In this document: positions 10,401-16,900 of the stretch, piece by piece
Position numbering within the stretch: position 1 is the stretch's first letter
Layout of the letters: every line of letters begins with the position of its first letter
The notes under the pieces: generated by a model
The model's input: only the letters and a program-made list of their open reading frames with translations
Told to the model about the DNA's origin: nothing
The model's database searches: none
Position numbers and translations under genes: made by a program
Origin: Pseudomonas serboccidentalis
GTDB taxonomy: Bacteria; Pseudomonadota; Gammaproteobacteria; Pseudomonadales; Pseudomonadaceae
NCBI RefSeq assembly: GCF_028830055.1
Contig: NZ_CP101655.1
Location: 4,394,769 to 4,458,768, forward strand
Length of the DNA stretch: 64,000 nt
Reading direction: 5' to 3'

Positions 10401-11520
10401 CTGGTACGTCGGCAATCGATTGTTGCTGGCTGATTTGGGCCATGGCAAAGAAGTGCGCCTGCTCAGCGTTACCCCTGATAGCGAAGCCGCCTGGTTATTC
10501 GATGTGTCGAGCGGCGAAGTCTATCGTCAGGCGTTCATCGATCCGCAGCGCCTGGAACCTGCATTTGGCGAAGGCTCGCGATTGCTGCTAGCTGATGCGC
10601 TACCCGCCGCCGAGCGTGAATGGGCGCCTTGGCAGTTCGCCGAGGTGACGGTTGAGGGAGCCGGACTGCGCGGTACGACACTTGAAGGCGTGGTACTCAA
10701 GCTGCGTTATCAAGAACCGGCATTGCTCACCGGCATCACCCATGAGTGGGTCCTGTCTCAGGAGGGGCGAGCGCACGATAACCTCAAACAATTGGTGGAC
10801 AGCCAACCTCATGAGGCAGTGCTGTCGGTAGAGGATGTTGGCAGTCTGATATGGTTCGTAGTCGATACCGAACGTGTGATTCGGGTGGCAAAAACCGCGC
10901 TTCCAGAGTCCTTCGAGCTATTGGGAACGCAACGGCAAACCAACGTATTGCTTCATGAAAACAAGAATGGACTGCTGCTGACTTATCCGGGCAGGGGGCA
11001 TGCCGGGCCACTCAGTTATGTCTGGCGTAATGCCGAGGTACTGGTCATTGAAGGCCAGAAGCAGGTTGGCGATGTTCTGCCACTGATGCCCGACGACGTC
11101 ACGACCCTGATTCTGCGCATGGGGCAAGGTGCGGTCAGTTACCTATTGTCGAAGGCTGCCTGGCTGAGGCTTGAGTCGGTGATCCTCGACTGTCGGCATG
11201 CGCTGGGCAATGCACAAACGATTCCCGGCAAGTTGATCTGGGAGCTGGATAGTCCTGAAAAACTGTTGCTGAGCATCGTTCAGGAACACTTGGTGATCAT
11301 TGACCCGGACAGCGGGCACAGCGTGATTTTTCGTGAAGTGTATGCAGCGGATGTCACCTTGCGCGGCGACGCTTTGCTCGGGTTCGAAGGGCATCGACCT
11401 TATGCCGTTTCGACCCTGGTGCAGAGGCTGGTCGCTCGACGGAGCGCGCATGACAGTGCAACGCTGGGTGAACTTCTAACGGTATCGACTGCTGAGCTGG
11501 AAGGCAGTCTGGTGGGATAG
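4429..11520 (+). CDS. Large multidomain toxin: GT44 glycosyltransferase, C58/PaToxP-like protease fold, TcdA/TcdB-type pore segment
   Basis: Encodes 2363 residues. Residues ~124-560 resemble the TcdA/TcdB catalytic domain: KNLHFVWLGG near residue 126, SDVVRVEALIAEGGSYADVD ending in the metal-binding D315-V-D317, and NAFLMAHPGS further on. In known toxins this domain glycosylates host small GTPases. Residues ~840-1000 contain a possible cysteine-protease triad: C853 in GGRCYPLALVMAA, H940 in DNHAMLVAK, D959 in FYDPNFG, the spacing of C58 (YopT) and PaToxP-like domains. Residues ~1130-1450 resemble the TcdA/TcdB translocation region, with a long hydrophobic stretch at ~1285-1330. The last ~900 residues are rich in W/Y and beta-type segments and I do not recognise them; clostridial CROP repeats are absent. 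There is no signal peptide. It is transcribed alone between cobJ and marC. The start at 4429 has a good ribosome binding site; 4414 is the alternative. Host and target are unknown. Confidence 0.85.
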   Translation: MSESKFSIADGYVDFVGLFNREDLEQALISYKGTEQYDAVFRYYFGCFNVPDSSRLLEPLGLLKQALGALEGGARRRRAAEAEAPMSPGVAEGPDLADICNRVEDFQARLHNSLEQLKIPATEVPKNLHFVWLGGGVGEVQRDYINIWKQVMVAEGYNLSLWYDSDALLAYETNRIIVEAAKADAMLNGGQTSADANELGDRYEERAIVLKQQMYAHITKAVESGSSADAARIDLLVRAYGQDEARLNALKSSNRLSLLALVEGGLALRDLAVAEAPLHLADIYEREISLRGNFAAASDVVRVEALIAEGGSYADVDNLPPLLEKLGGVDILAFKTDARLGVLQLMLDRNPEWMPGRQALRSRYTNYFEQIPLEHREALERFAESQPELNRVFRPPVERLVQPDGLRAVAEQSSLSNAFLMAHPGSAMLKTVRERFRLNYEIVDATARLADEKNVALTDAEAMIGLAQEAATQVFGALHNLPEEQDLAVSFLVQAAATYYSDGIRPQSEVTIYLTGPAAMRDGMMDYERTHFTSRTAEAWRAEAAIPAIATVNRATEEELDHSWKENESDTGQWLSNEVSRWQAGQFKTRYAGDLAQLLKYRTIDFAEGWPVIEGRHVVSTDLLQHLADELGEPFMRMMNNCHDGAVTFDKAVRLSFDERQSILAQSVSTRPPGLLSDPQTQQLSIDELLSRLAKGTVIANQVSPLQRLLLAALIGAPAVDNQSFDAARPQLESLANSLGKLGTAGRYAMIEHALYQRQAPAFLAGLASPADHPPAHSETALGLKKNALEQPLTLRQWGKHVARIQQVAKLEFRDQVAERVGVVMGGIEAANTKLVPQDLMLQGTGDALGGRCYPLALVMAAALSEGKAAANTLRERFYLGVLEPETSDSAIFLHSLEALRGVQISEVGSALARSDLNQVVDILSTRTITSTLMLNSDNHAMLVAKTIEGEHSTYHFYDPNFGVLEFDQPAAFRRALEQFFLEQKMAGPYAAYGDTAHPTFDLIELDGARVSKVALPGAIRVSQLLQPGTLPGESRRPVRQRLASARGQSLMSNSRLGSCLLELDGHWWGQQIEQVTSRLRQQNQLAPKLVPLFETLEVMPDGAYRMSLINPENPEHLVRITTDDHRLLRIKNYLSERFAALANKPSVPGDPVDPTDVGSVHTLNAGFAIQALMNALRRQEGPDKPLTMAVRLHAYVNYAQLVHGNVADVAGLVGLVRQALAEEKLIARTVAPVVKAAVGPSVGEATGGLLQLANVGFDIYQLATADNDVERAQFGTQLAFDSASLVLSLGAYAAGATVAGAFLGGAAVILGGLAVGLAAVVQGFATIAEEAKQVGLFFDEIEKAHRQGYRFDGALGAWVPHSSLIVQALDLAAGKLLLDSPKLYPLRDHFGVPTFDDDYERAINIRRELNLPSQIKFTPPTGQIIVLPCTPQTCYSYEYKALPFATLRHDPGFDTARRLEKKKADGARLFLFSFYSFPSEYILYRLFPVYTPTVIDVLLDAVERSLVIPVLPPVWHGKVAYRVQGAGKQCALVLNPGVSLTLESPSITTSPWVLEASWANESDVVLGGAAGLQIGTVKVEFKGRGLHEVLIRIANNQLFQLDRGKRQMSLVEQDVPSGMDRQTLQEHLKGLAQEHRLVMPYTPVHHYLIPYEEPSEPRYTTAWYDAKEERLLYIRSKDVLAADEALLGTVAGGYGYFYEPQGFVIWQVDAVTGLLSYRYRILPKDTGATIKSIEADAQGVIHVVQEIAREGQISDVLVYVIHDGQLLLSSVTRDMDPGLESVFSASDTLADWSQVLGSYYVLRPVVDDDDVSNVDWQPAPFVSVCWKFEANARDMAWVRDSDHLIIRPSPRRHRGRGWADSIKNMTDLTLLTPADGSDVFVIYDRLRQQLCRKQRTLVEGKGQWSETWRQPANLQNVEAVQGGYLALTSEGLFFNLSPQGYLTLGGLGESWLKNRMHWWSALEPLARQYAAESFALVGLSNFNDNAKLCAWYVGNRLLLADLGHGKEVRLLSVTPDSEAAWLFDVSSGEVYRQAFIDPQRLEPAFGEGSRLLLADALPAAEREWAPWQFAEVTVEGAGLRGTTLEGVVLKLRYQEPALLTGITHEWVLSQEGRAHDNLKQLVDSQPHEAVLSVEDVGSLIWFVVDTERVIRVAKTALPESFELLGTQRQTNVLLHENKNGLLLTYPGRGHAGPLSYVWRNAEVLVIEGQKQVGDVLPLMPDDVTTLILRMGQGAVSYLLSKAAWLRLESVILDCRHALGNAQTIPGKLIWELDSPEKLLLSIVQEHLVIIDPDSGHSVIFREVYAADVTLRGDALLGFEGHRPYAVSTLVQRLVARRSAHDSATLGELLTVSTAELEGSLVG

Positions 11521-11541
11521 CTTTGAGCTCGTACCGATAAA

Positions 11542-11575
11542 AAAAGGCCGCGAAAGATTCTGTTCGCGGCCTTTT
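11542..11575. terminator. Bidirectional terminator between toxin and marC
   Basis: A 9-bp stem GGCCGCGAA/TTCGCGGCC (11546-11554 with 11563-11571) is flanked by an A-run on the left and a T-run on the right that extend the pairing. It can end transcription of the toxin gene rightward and of the converging marC gene leftward. Confidence 0.88.
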
Positions 11576-11591
11576 ACTTTCGTCAGTGAAT

Positions 11592-12188
11592 TCAGGGAAC
11601 CAGATAGCCCTTCACGCCGGTAAAGATGATCTGCGCCGCCAGCGCGCAGACAAACAGCCCCATCAGCCGGCTGACGATCTGCAAACCCTGATCGCCCAGA
11701 ATCCGCTCGATCCGGTTCGACAGATACAGCACCACGCCGACAGTGAAACTGGCCAGGGCGATGCTCATGATGGCGGTGAGCTTGTCATCCCAGTGTGGCT
11801 GGCTGACGCCCATCACCAGCAGGGCACCAATGGTGCCGGGACCGACCGTGAGTGGAATGGTCAGCGGCACGATGGTCACGTCCTGTTGCACGTTATCCGC
11901 CTGTACGGCCGGCTTGCCCTGGGCCATGCCCAGCGCCGAGATGAACAGCACACTGCCGGCGCCGATCCGGAAGGCGTCCACGGTGATCCCGAACACATCG
12001 AAAATCACTCGCCCGAACAGGTACAGCAGAACGCTGGAAACCAGGGTGGCCACCGCCACCTTCCAGGCCAGGCGCCGCTGTTCCTTGCGCGAATAACCAC
12101 GGGTCAGGCTGATGAAGCAGGACAACACGAAGAACGGGCTGTAGAGCACCAGCATCTTCAGGTAAACGCTGAATAACACGTGGAGCAT
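11592..12188 (-). CDS. MarC family integral membrane protein
   Basis: Encodes 198 residues with about six hydrophobic segments. Features of the MarC/UPF0056 family are visible: an N-terminal helix MLHVLFSVYLKMLVLYSP, the GAGSVLFISALGM segment, the VPLTIPLTVGPGTIGALLV loop, and a C-terminal RLMGLFVCALAAQIIFTG helix. MarC proteins sit in the inner membrane; their transport role is unproven despite the old link to multiple antibiotic resistance. An ATG five codons upstream (12203) is an alternative start; neither has a strong ribosome binding site. The gene converges on the toxin gene and is divergent from the small paralogue pair, so it splits the accessory region. Confidence 0.88.
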   Translation of the reverse strand: MLHVLFSVYLKMLVLYSPFFVLSCFISLTRGYSRKEQRRLAWKVAVATLVSSVLLYLFGRVIFDVFGITVDAFRIGAGSVLFISALGMAQGKPAVQADNVQQDVTIVPLTIPLTVGPGTIGALLVMGVSQPHWDDKLTAIMSIALASFTVGVVLYLSNRIERILGDQGLQIVSRLMGLFVCALAAQIIFTGVKGYLVP

Positions 12189-12229
12189 GGGAGCGGCTCG
12201 CATACGGAGAGTGATGGCAGCGAGTCTAT

Positions 12230-12427
12230 CAGTCGGTTAGTTGTTTGTGGGGGTGAAAGAGAAGGTACTGGAAGAAATGCTTTTGGATTGCTTGTTGTTA
12301 GTTGTCGAGATTTAGTGGTGGTCTGTTTGTCTGGATATCATGTTACAGGTTAAGGTTTGTGGTTGTTTGTTAGTTTGGTTATTGTTGATTTGCAAGTTCA
12401 AGAGGAGCTTGTTTATATTTAATAAGG
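12230..12427. other. C-poor, T/G-rich leader in front of the paralogue pair
   Basis: No gene seen. Within 12241-12420 only 11 of 180 bases are C, against more than a quarter in neighbouring genes. It resembles the DNA in front of the toxin gene in composition. It must contain the divergent promoters of marC and of the pair, but I cannot place them with confidence. Confidence 0.45.
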
Positions 12428-12431
12428 ATGT
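12424..12431 (+). promoter_or_regulatory. Ribosome binding site with Rsm/CsrA-like motif
   Basis: The bases AAGGATGT fit A-N-GGA-N-G-U, the core RsmA/CsrA target. AAGGA lies eight bases before a GTG at 12437 but directly abuts the ATG at 12428, so the spacing favours the GTG start. Confidence 0.3.
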
Positions 12432-12436
12432 CTGTT

Positions 12437-13228
12437 GTGCATAATAAAATTATTCGTGAAAGTTATATTTCTGCCTGTATCAAGGCGATTGAAGAGTGCG
12501 ATGTCGGCGAGCAGTTGACTATTCGTCCTCGTGCCTTGATGGCAGCGGCTGACGAAGTCGAGGCGCCATCCAAAGGTTCCATTGTCGGTGAAGGTGCCCT
12601 GGGTTTTTCCGGAAAACTCAGTGCCCAGAATCGTTCTGATGCTGAAAACGCTTTTCTCTTCGCCACCCGTGCGGCGAACAAACTGTACCCTGAAGAACAT
12701 CAGGGCAAAGAATGGTATCTGCGCTTTCGCGAAGTCATGACCCTCGCGGGCTGGACGCCAGTCAGCAAGTACTACAGTGACCTGCAGGTCGGCGGCACCA
12801 GCGTTCGCATGGACAAACTGGTGCTGGAGATTCTCGGTTCGCTGGTGGCCGGTGTGGCCTTGCCGGGTCCGACCAGCGCATTGATGCTCAAGGTCGCGAG
12901 TGATGCGATTGGAGCCCTGCAGAAGCGTGATACCGCAGCGCTGACGGCTTATGAGCGCAACCTGTTGGAACAGGGTGTCGGCGGCATTTCGGCGGGCGCG
13001 TGTGTCGAAGTCGAAGGTGAAGCCATCATGGCGGTGGGAGCCGTGCGTTTTCAGCGCGGGAGCACATCGACCCAAGTGTTGTTTGTGGATGTCGATGTGC
13101 GCAATGTAAACCTGTATCGAGGCGAAACGGTATTTGCCAAAAATACATGGGTTGCCGATGCCGTTCGTGAATCGATCAAAAGCAAACTGATTCCGCATAA
13201 AGACCTGATCGTAGACATTGAAATCTGA
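12437..13228 (+). CDS. Unrecognised protein, first of a tandem paralogue pair
   Basis: Encodes 263 residues from the GTG at 12437, or 266 from the ATG at 12428; the AAGGA ribosome binding site is well spaced only for GTG. I do not recognise a family. There is no signal peptide or obvious membrane helix except a moderately hydrophobic Gly/Ala/Leu segment in the middle (LEILGSLVAGVALPG). A Gly/Val-rich beta-like part follows, and the end VRESIKSKLIPHKDLI looks helical. The order AANK, then WY, then E-x-x-x-x-x-x-W, then VGG in its central part matches the next gene, so the two look like diverged duplicates. Its neighbour 900 bases away is the C-terminal end of a toxin-marC unit, so a secreted or toxin-related role is possible but unproven. 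Confidence 0.75.
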   Translation: MHNKIIRESYISACIKAIEECDVGEQLTIRPRALMAAADEVEAPSKGSIVGEGALGFSGKLSAQNRSDAENAFLFATRAANKLYPEEHQGKEWYLRFREVMTLAGWTPVSKYYSDLQVGGTSVRMDKLVLEILGSLVAGVALPGPTSALMLKVASDAIGALQKRDTAALTAYERNLLEQGVGGISAGACVEVEGEAIMAVGAVRFQRGSTSTQVLFVDVDVRNVNLYRGETVFAKNTWVADAVRESIKSKLIPHKDLIVDIEI

Positions 13229-13285
13229 TTGATCCAAATAAGGTAGCCATTGATTGGCTGCCTTATTGTTGTCGAGGGCGTTGAA

Positions 13286-13996
13286 GTGAGTGGCGAATAT
13301 TCTGTATTGATCATCGGAGCCGCTGTCGTGCTACTGCCGAAAGCGGATGAACCCGCGCGCTATAAGGATTTGATCGAATCGATGTTGCTCGCGCAGTTGG
13401 CGGCCAACAAAAAACTCGAAAAAACTGCGGATATCGACTGGTATAACGCCTACATGGAGTTGCTCGATAACTATTGGCTACGGCATTCGAGAGCACGAAG
13501 GGATTGGACTGTCGGAAAAGAAATCAGCGGTTCTGTCGGCGATTGGGTTGTCGCAGCGATGTGCAGCGAAGCGGTGGATAACGGCGGCGCGGTGTCTCTG
13601 GCGCTGCAACAACTGACTGGGCTGTCCGGTACCGAGCCGGCGATGGATTTGTTACGCAGGCATATGCAGAAAATCTCCCCGGCGCAATCCGCTGATGGGC
13701 CTGCTTGCGCCAAGGCTGTGCGCTTGCTGGTAGCTGTCGCGAACACGCCGACGTCGGTGACAAGTGTCTACCTCGAGCTTCAGACCGGCCAGGTTCTCGG
13801 TAGCAACCCTTTGGCTGAGCAATTTCAGTCTGGGGAGGTGCACGGCAGCGTGTGCATGCGTTATGCCGCGGCCTGCTTGTCCGAAACCCTCTACGCGTCG
13901 GTACGCGAAGCCATTGCCTTGAAAATCAAGGACAGGCTGGAGGACAACGTTGCGTTGTTGACGTTGGCCGATGAAGTGATTGTCGCAGCCGATTGA
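13286..13996 (+). CDS. Unrecognised protein, second of a tandem paralogue pair
   Basis: Encodes 236 residues from the GTG at 13286, which has GAGGG eight bases upstream; a TTG at 13250 with AAGG upstream would add 12 residues. Begins with a short hydrophobic strand (EYSVLIIGAAVVLLPK), then a mostly helical middle with LAANKK, DWYNAYMELLDNYWL and DWTVGKE, and a C-terminal helix ASVREAIALKIKDRLEDN. The same landmarks appear in the preceding gene (AANK, EWY, VREAI-like end), at low overall similarity. The gap to that gene is 21-57 bases, so they are probably co-transcribed. It ends 31 bases from the converging retS gene. No known domain is apparent to me. Confidence 0.75.
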   Translation: MSGEYSVLIIGAAVVLLPKADEPARYKDLIESMLLAQLAANKKLEKTADIDWYNAYMELLDNYWLRHSRARRDWTVGKEISGSVGDWVVAAMCSEAVDNGGAVSLALQQLTGLSGTEPAMDLLRRHMQKISPAQSADGPACAKAVRLLVAVANTPTSVTSVYLELQTGQVLGSNPLAEQFQSGEVHGSVCMRYAAACLSETLYASVREAIALKIKDRLEDNVALLTLADEVIVAAD

Positions 13997-14026
13997 GTCT
14001 CGGCCGGGCAGGCGCGGTGCGCCCGC

Positions 14027-16801
14027 TCAAAAGGTCGAGGCGGTGCGGTTCTGCTGATCGCGCTGCGCAACCCAATGTTCAATCAGTTCGCGCAACTGCG
14101 ACAACTCCACCGGTTTGGCCATGTGTCCGTCCATTCCGGCCTGCCGTGCGCGCTCTTTGTGTTCGGCGAGGATGTGCGCGGTCAGCGCGACGATGGGTGT
14201 GCGGATACGCTGGTTGCTGACTTCCCACGCGCGCAGTTGCTGGGTTGCCGAGAAGCCGTCGAGGATCGGCATTTCGCAGTCCATCAGCACCAGGTCGTAA
14301 CGCTGGGCCTTCATCGCCTGCAGGGCTTCTTCGCCGTTGCTGGCGGTGTCCGGTTGCAGGTTGAGCTTGCCGAGCATGCCGCGAATCACTTTGGTCGAAA
14401 TCGTGTTGTCTTCGGCGACGAGGATGCGGAAGTCGCTCGGCACCTTGGCTGCTGTGGCAGGCGTGACCACTTGCGGCTGGAACACCACCTGGCCCTTGTT
14501 GCGCTGGTTCAATTCGTCGGCCAGCGTGGTCTTGAGCGTATAGCCGGCCACCGGTTTGGCGAGGATGCGCTTGATCCCGGAATTGCGCGCGATGATCTTG
14601 CTCGGCGCGTTGCTGATGCCGGTGAGCATGATCAGCAGGATGTCGTGGTTCAGGCTTGGGTCTTCCTTGATCTTGGCCGCCAGCTGCATGCCGGTCATGC
14701 CGGGCATGTTCTGGTCCAGCAGCACCACATCGAAGTAGTCGCGCAGGTGCGCCTTGGTGCGCAGCAGCGCCAGCGCTTCCTTGCCCGACGGCACGGCGCT
14801 GACGTTCAGGCCCCAGGCGCTGCATTGCTGCACCAGCACCTTGCGGCAAGTGTCGTTGTCGTCCACCACCAGTACTCGTGCGCCTTGCAGCGGGCCGTCG
14901 AGGTCGGAGGTCGGGTGTTCGAGACGGTCGGGGTCCAGCGGCAGGGTCAGCCACAAGGTGCTGCCCTGATTGGCACCGCTCTTGATCCCGAACTCGCCGT
15001 GCATCAGGCGGATCAGTTGCCGGGCGATCACCAGCCCGAGGTTGCCGCCCAGACGGTTGGCGGAGAGGAAGTGCTTGCTGTGCAGTTCGGCGTGCAGCAG
15101 CGCGTCGCGCTCTTCCGCATCCATCGGCTGTCCGCTGTCCTGCACGGCGATGCGCAGGCGCGGTTTGACACTGCGCTCGTCGAGGGCGACGACGATCAGC
15201 ACCTCGCCTTCATCGGTTTTCTTCAGGGCGTTTTCCAGCAGGCTCAGCAATGTCTGGCGCAAACGGGTCGGGTCGCCGCTGATGACGCGCGGCACTTGCG
15301 GCTGGATGAAACTGATCAGCTCGACGTTCTGCTGTTCGGCCTTGGCCCGGTAGATGCTCAGGCAATCGTCGATCAGCGCGTTGAGGTCGAACTGCACGTC
15401 GTCCAGTTCGATCTGCCCGGATTCGAGTTTGGAGATGTCGAGAATCTCGTTGATCAACGTCAGCAGTTCGTTGCCGGCGCTGTGGATGGTTTGCACGTAA
15501 TCGCGTTGCTTGACCGACAGTGGCGTGCCCAGCAGCAACTCGGTCATGCCCAGCACGCCGTTCATCGGGGTGCGGATTTCGTGGCTGATCTTGGCGAGGA
15601 ATTCGGCCTTGGCGTTGATCTCGGCGTTGCTCGCGGCGAGGTCGCGGCTGATGCTGAAACGGCTTTCGGTGATGCTGCGCTGACGTTCACCCAAGGCGAT
15701 GCTCATCAGCAGGCCGCTGACGCAAATGAAGGCCATCAGCGTCATGATCAGGCCTTGCGGTGCCACCAGGGTCAACCCCAGCAGTGCCGGCAGGATGATC
15801 AACGTGCCGACGTTGAACACCACCATCGCGGCAACGAACAGCCGCGCCGGACGGTAACCCTTCTGCCAGTGATAGACGCCGACCAGCAGCATGCTCAGAC
15901 CGGCCAGGGCCACCAGCGCATAGGTGATGATGTTCAGCGGCAGGGTGTTGACGAACAACAGCAGCAGGCTGCAGATCACGATGAACAGAATGTCGCCCAG
16001 CAACAATTTGTTCAGCGGGTGCGCGCCGAGCGGGGCGAAGAAGCGCAGGGCGAACATCAGCCCGGCCGGGGCGGTCAGCAGCAGCGCCAGATAAGCGCCC
16101 GGGGTCTGGATCGCGTGCCAGTTCGGCAGCCACGGACCGGCGAGGTTGAGCAACAGCAGCAGGCTCAGGCCCAGCAGGCCTTCGCAGATGGCCAGCCACA
16201 GACTGCTGCGCGAACGTGAGTAGGCGTAGCGCACGATATTGTGCAGCAGCAACATGCCGAGGCAGCCGAACAGCAGGCCGAAGATCAGTGTCTGGTTCTG
16301 GTTGGCAGCGCTCATCACTGCCGATTGCAGGGTGATGTGCGGGCGCAACTGATGATCGGAAACCATCCGCAGGTAGACGTCGAGGGGCTTGTCGCTTTGC
16401 GGCAGCGGCAGCAGGAAATCGCTGCTCGGCAGCGGCCGTTCGACCTGTGGCTGGAGGGTGCCGGAGGTTCGTTGCTCGATCAGCTTGTCGCCGTCCAGCA
16501 CGTAAAGGCTGAGGCTGGACAGGTCGGGGGCGAAGATTCGCAGCACTTGTTCGTGCTTGCCCGGCGCCAGTTTGAAGCGCAGCCACAGTGCGCCATCGGG
16601 CTCGGCGGCCGTGAGGCGGTCCAGTTCGATGGGGCTGAATTGATTGGTGTAGCGAGTCGAGCGGATGTCGCTCAGTTGCAGGTTGCCTTGATCGTCAAGC
16701 AATACCGACCAGCCACTGCCTTGCGCGGCCTGGGCCGGGAGCATGCAGAGCAAGGTCAACAGCGTGACGGTGAAACTTATGGCAATCCTGAGCCAGCGCA
16801 C
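14027..16801 (-). CDS. retS: RetS hybrid sensor kinase with two receiver domains
   Basis: Encodes 924 residues from the GTG at 16801, which has AAGGG eight bases upstream and directly starts a signal peptide (RWLRIAISFTVTLLTLLCML then PAQA). Layout: periplasmic 7TMR-DISM sensor domain (~25-160), seven membrane helices (~170-370), kinase core with H407 in KISHEIRTPMNG, an ATPase domain, a first receiver (VLVVDDN, phosphoacceptor in VVLLDQNMPGM) and a second receiver (ILVAEDN, LVLMDCEMPILDG). This is the RetS layout; RetS inhibits GacS and so represses the Gac/Rsm switch to biofilm and secondary metabolism. Position next to purD matches P. aeruginosa. A longer reading frame to 16876 exists but lacks a good ribosome binding site. 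Confidence 0.93.
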   Translation of the reverse strand: MRWLRIAISFTVTLLTLLCMLPAQAAQGSGWSVLLDDQGNLQLSDIRSTRYTNQFSPIELDRLTAAEPDGALWLRFKLAPGKHEQVLRIFAPDLSSLSLYVLDGDKLIEQRTSGTLQPQVERPLPSSDFLLPLPQSDKPLDVYLRMVSDHQLRPHITLQSAVMSAANQNQTLIFGLLFGCLGMLLLHNIVRYAYSRSRSSLWLAICEGLLGLSLLLLLNLAGPWLPNWHAIQTPGAYLALLLTAPAGLMFALRFFAPLGAHPLNKLLLGDILFIVICSLLLLFVNTLPLNIITYALVALAGLSMLLVGVYHWQKGYRPARLFVAAMVVFNVGTLIILPALLGLTLVAPQGLIMTLMAFICVSGLLMSIALGERQRSITESRFSISRDLAASNAEINAKAEFLAKISHEIRTPMNGVLGMTELLLGTPLSVKQRDYVQTIHSAGNELLTLINEILDISKLESGQIELDDVQFDLNALIDDCLSIYRAKAEQQNVELISFIQPQVPRVISGDPTRLRQTLLSLLENALKKTDEGEVLIVVALDERSVKPRLRIAVQDSGQPMDAEERDALLHAELHSKHFLSANRLGGNLGLVIARQLIRLMHGEFGIKSGANQGSTLWLTLPLDPDRLEHPTSDLDGPLQGARVLVVDDNDTCRKVLVQQCSAWGLNVSAVPSGKEALALLRTKAHLRDYFDVVLLDQNMPGMTGMQLAAKIKEDPSLNHDILLIMLTGISNAPSKIIARNSGIKRILAKPVAGYTLKTTLADELNQRNKGQVVFQPQVVTPATAAKVPSDFRILVAEDNTISTKVIRGMLGKLNLQPDTASNGEEALQAMKAQRYDLVLMDCEMPILDGFSATQQLRAWEVSNQRIRTPIVALTAHILAEHKERARQAGMDGHMAKPVELSQLRELIEHWVAQRDQQNRTASTF

Positions 16802-16900
16802 GGCGAAATCCCTTCGTAGGTTGATGCCAGAATATAACGATGCGCGGCGGCGGAACAGCCCGGCGAGGGACTGCATCCCGCGCCGGACGTGAAGGACAGC

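Noticed and set aside
14011..14023. Small hairpin GGCGC-GGT-GCGCC between the paralogue pair and retS as a terminator
   Set aside because: Only five pairs and no T-run on either strand; too weak to list.
14075..16219. A 714-codon open frame on the plus strand opposite retS
   Set aside because: Gln/His/Arg/Asp-rich composition and no ribosome binding site: a mirror frame of the GC-rich retS gene.
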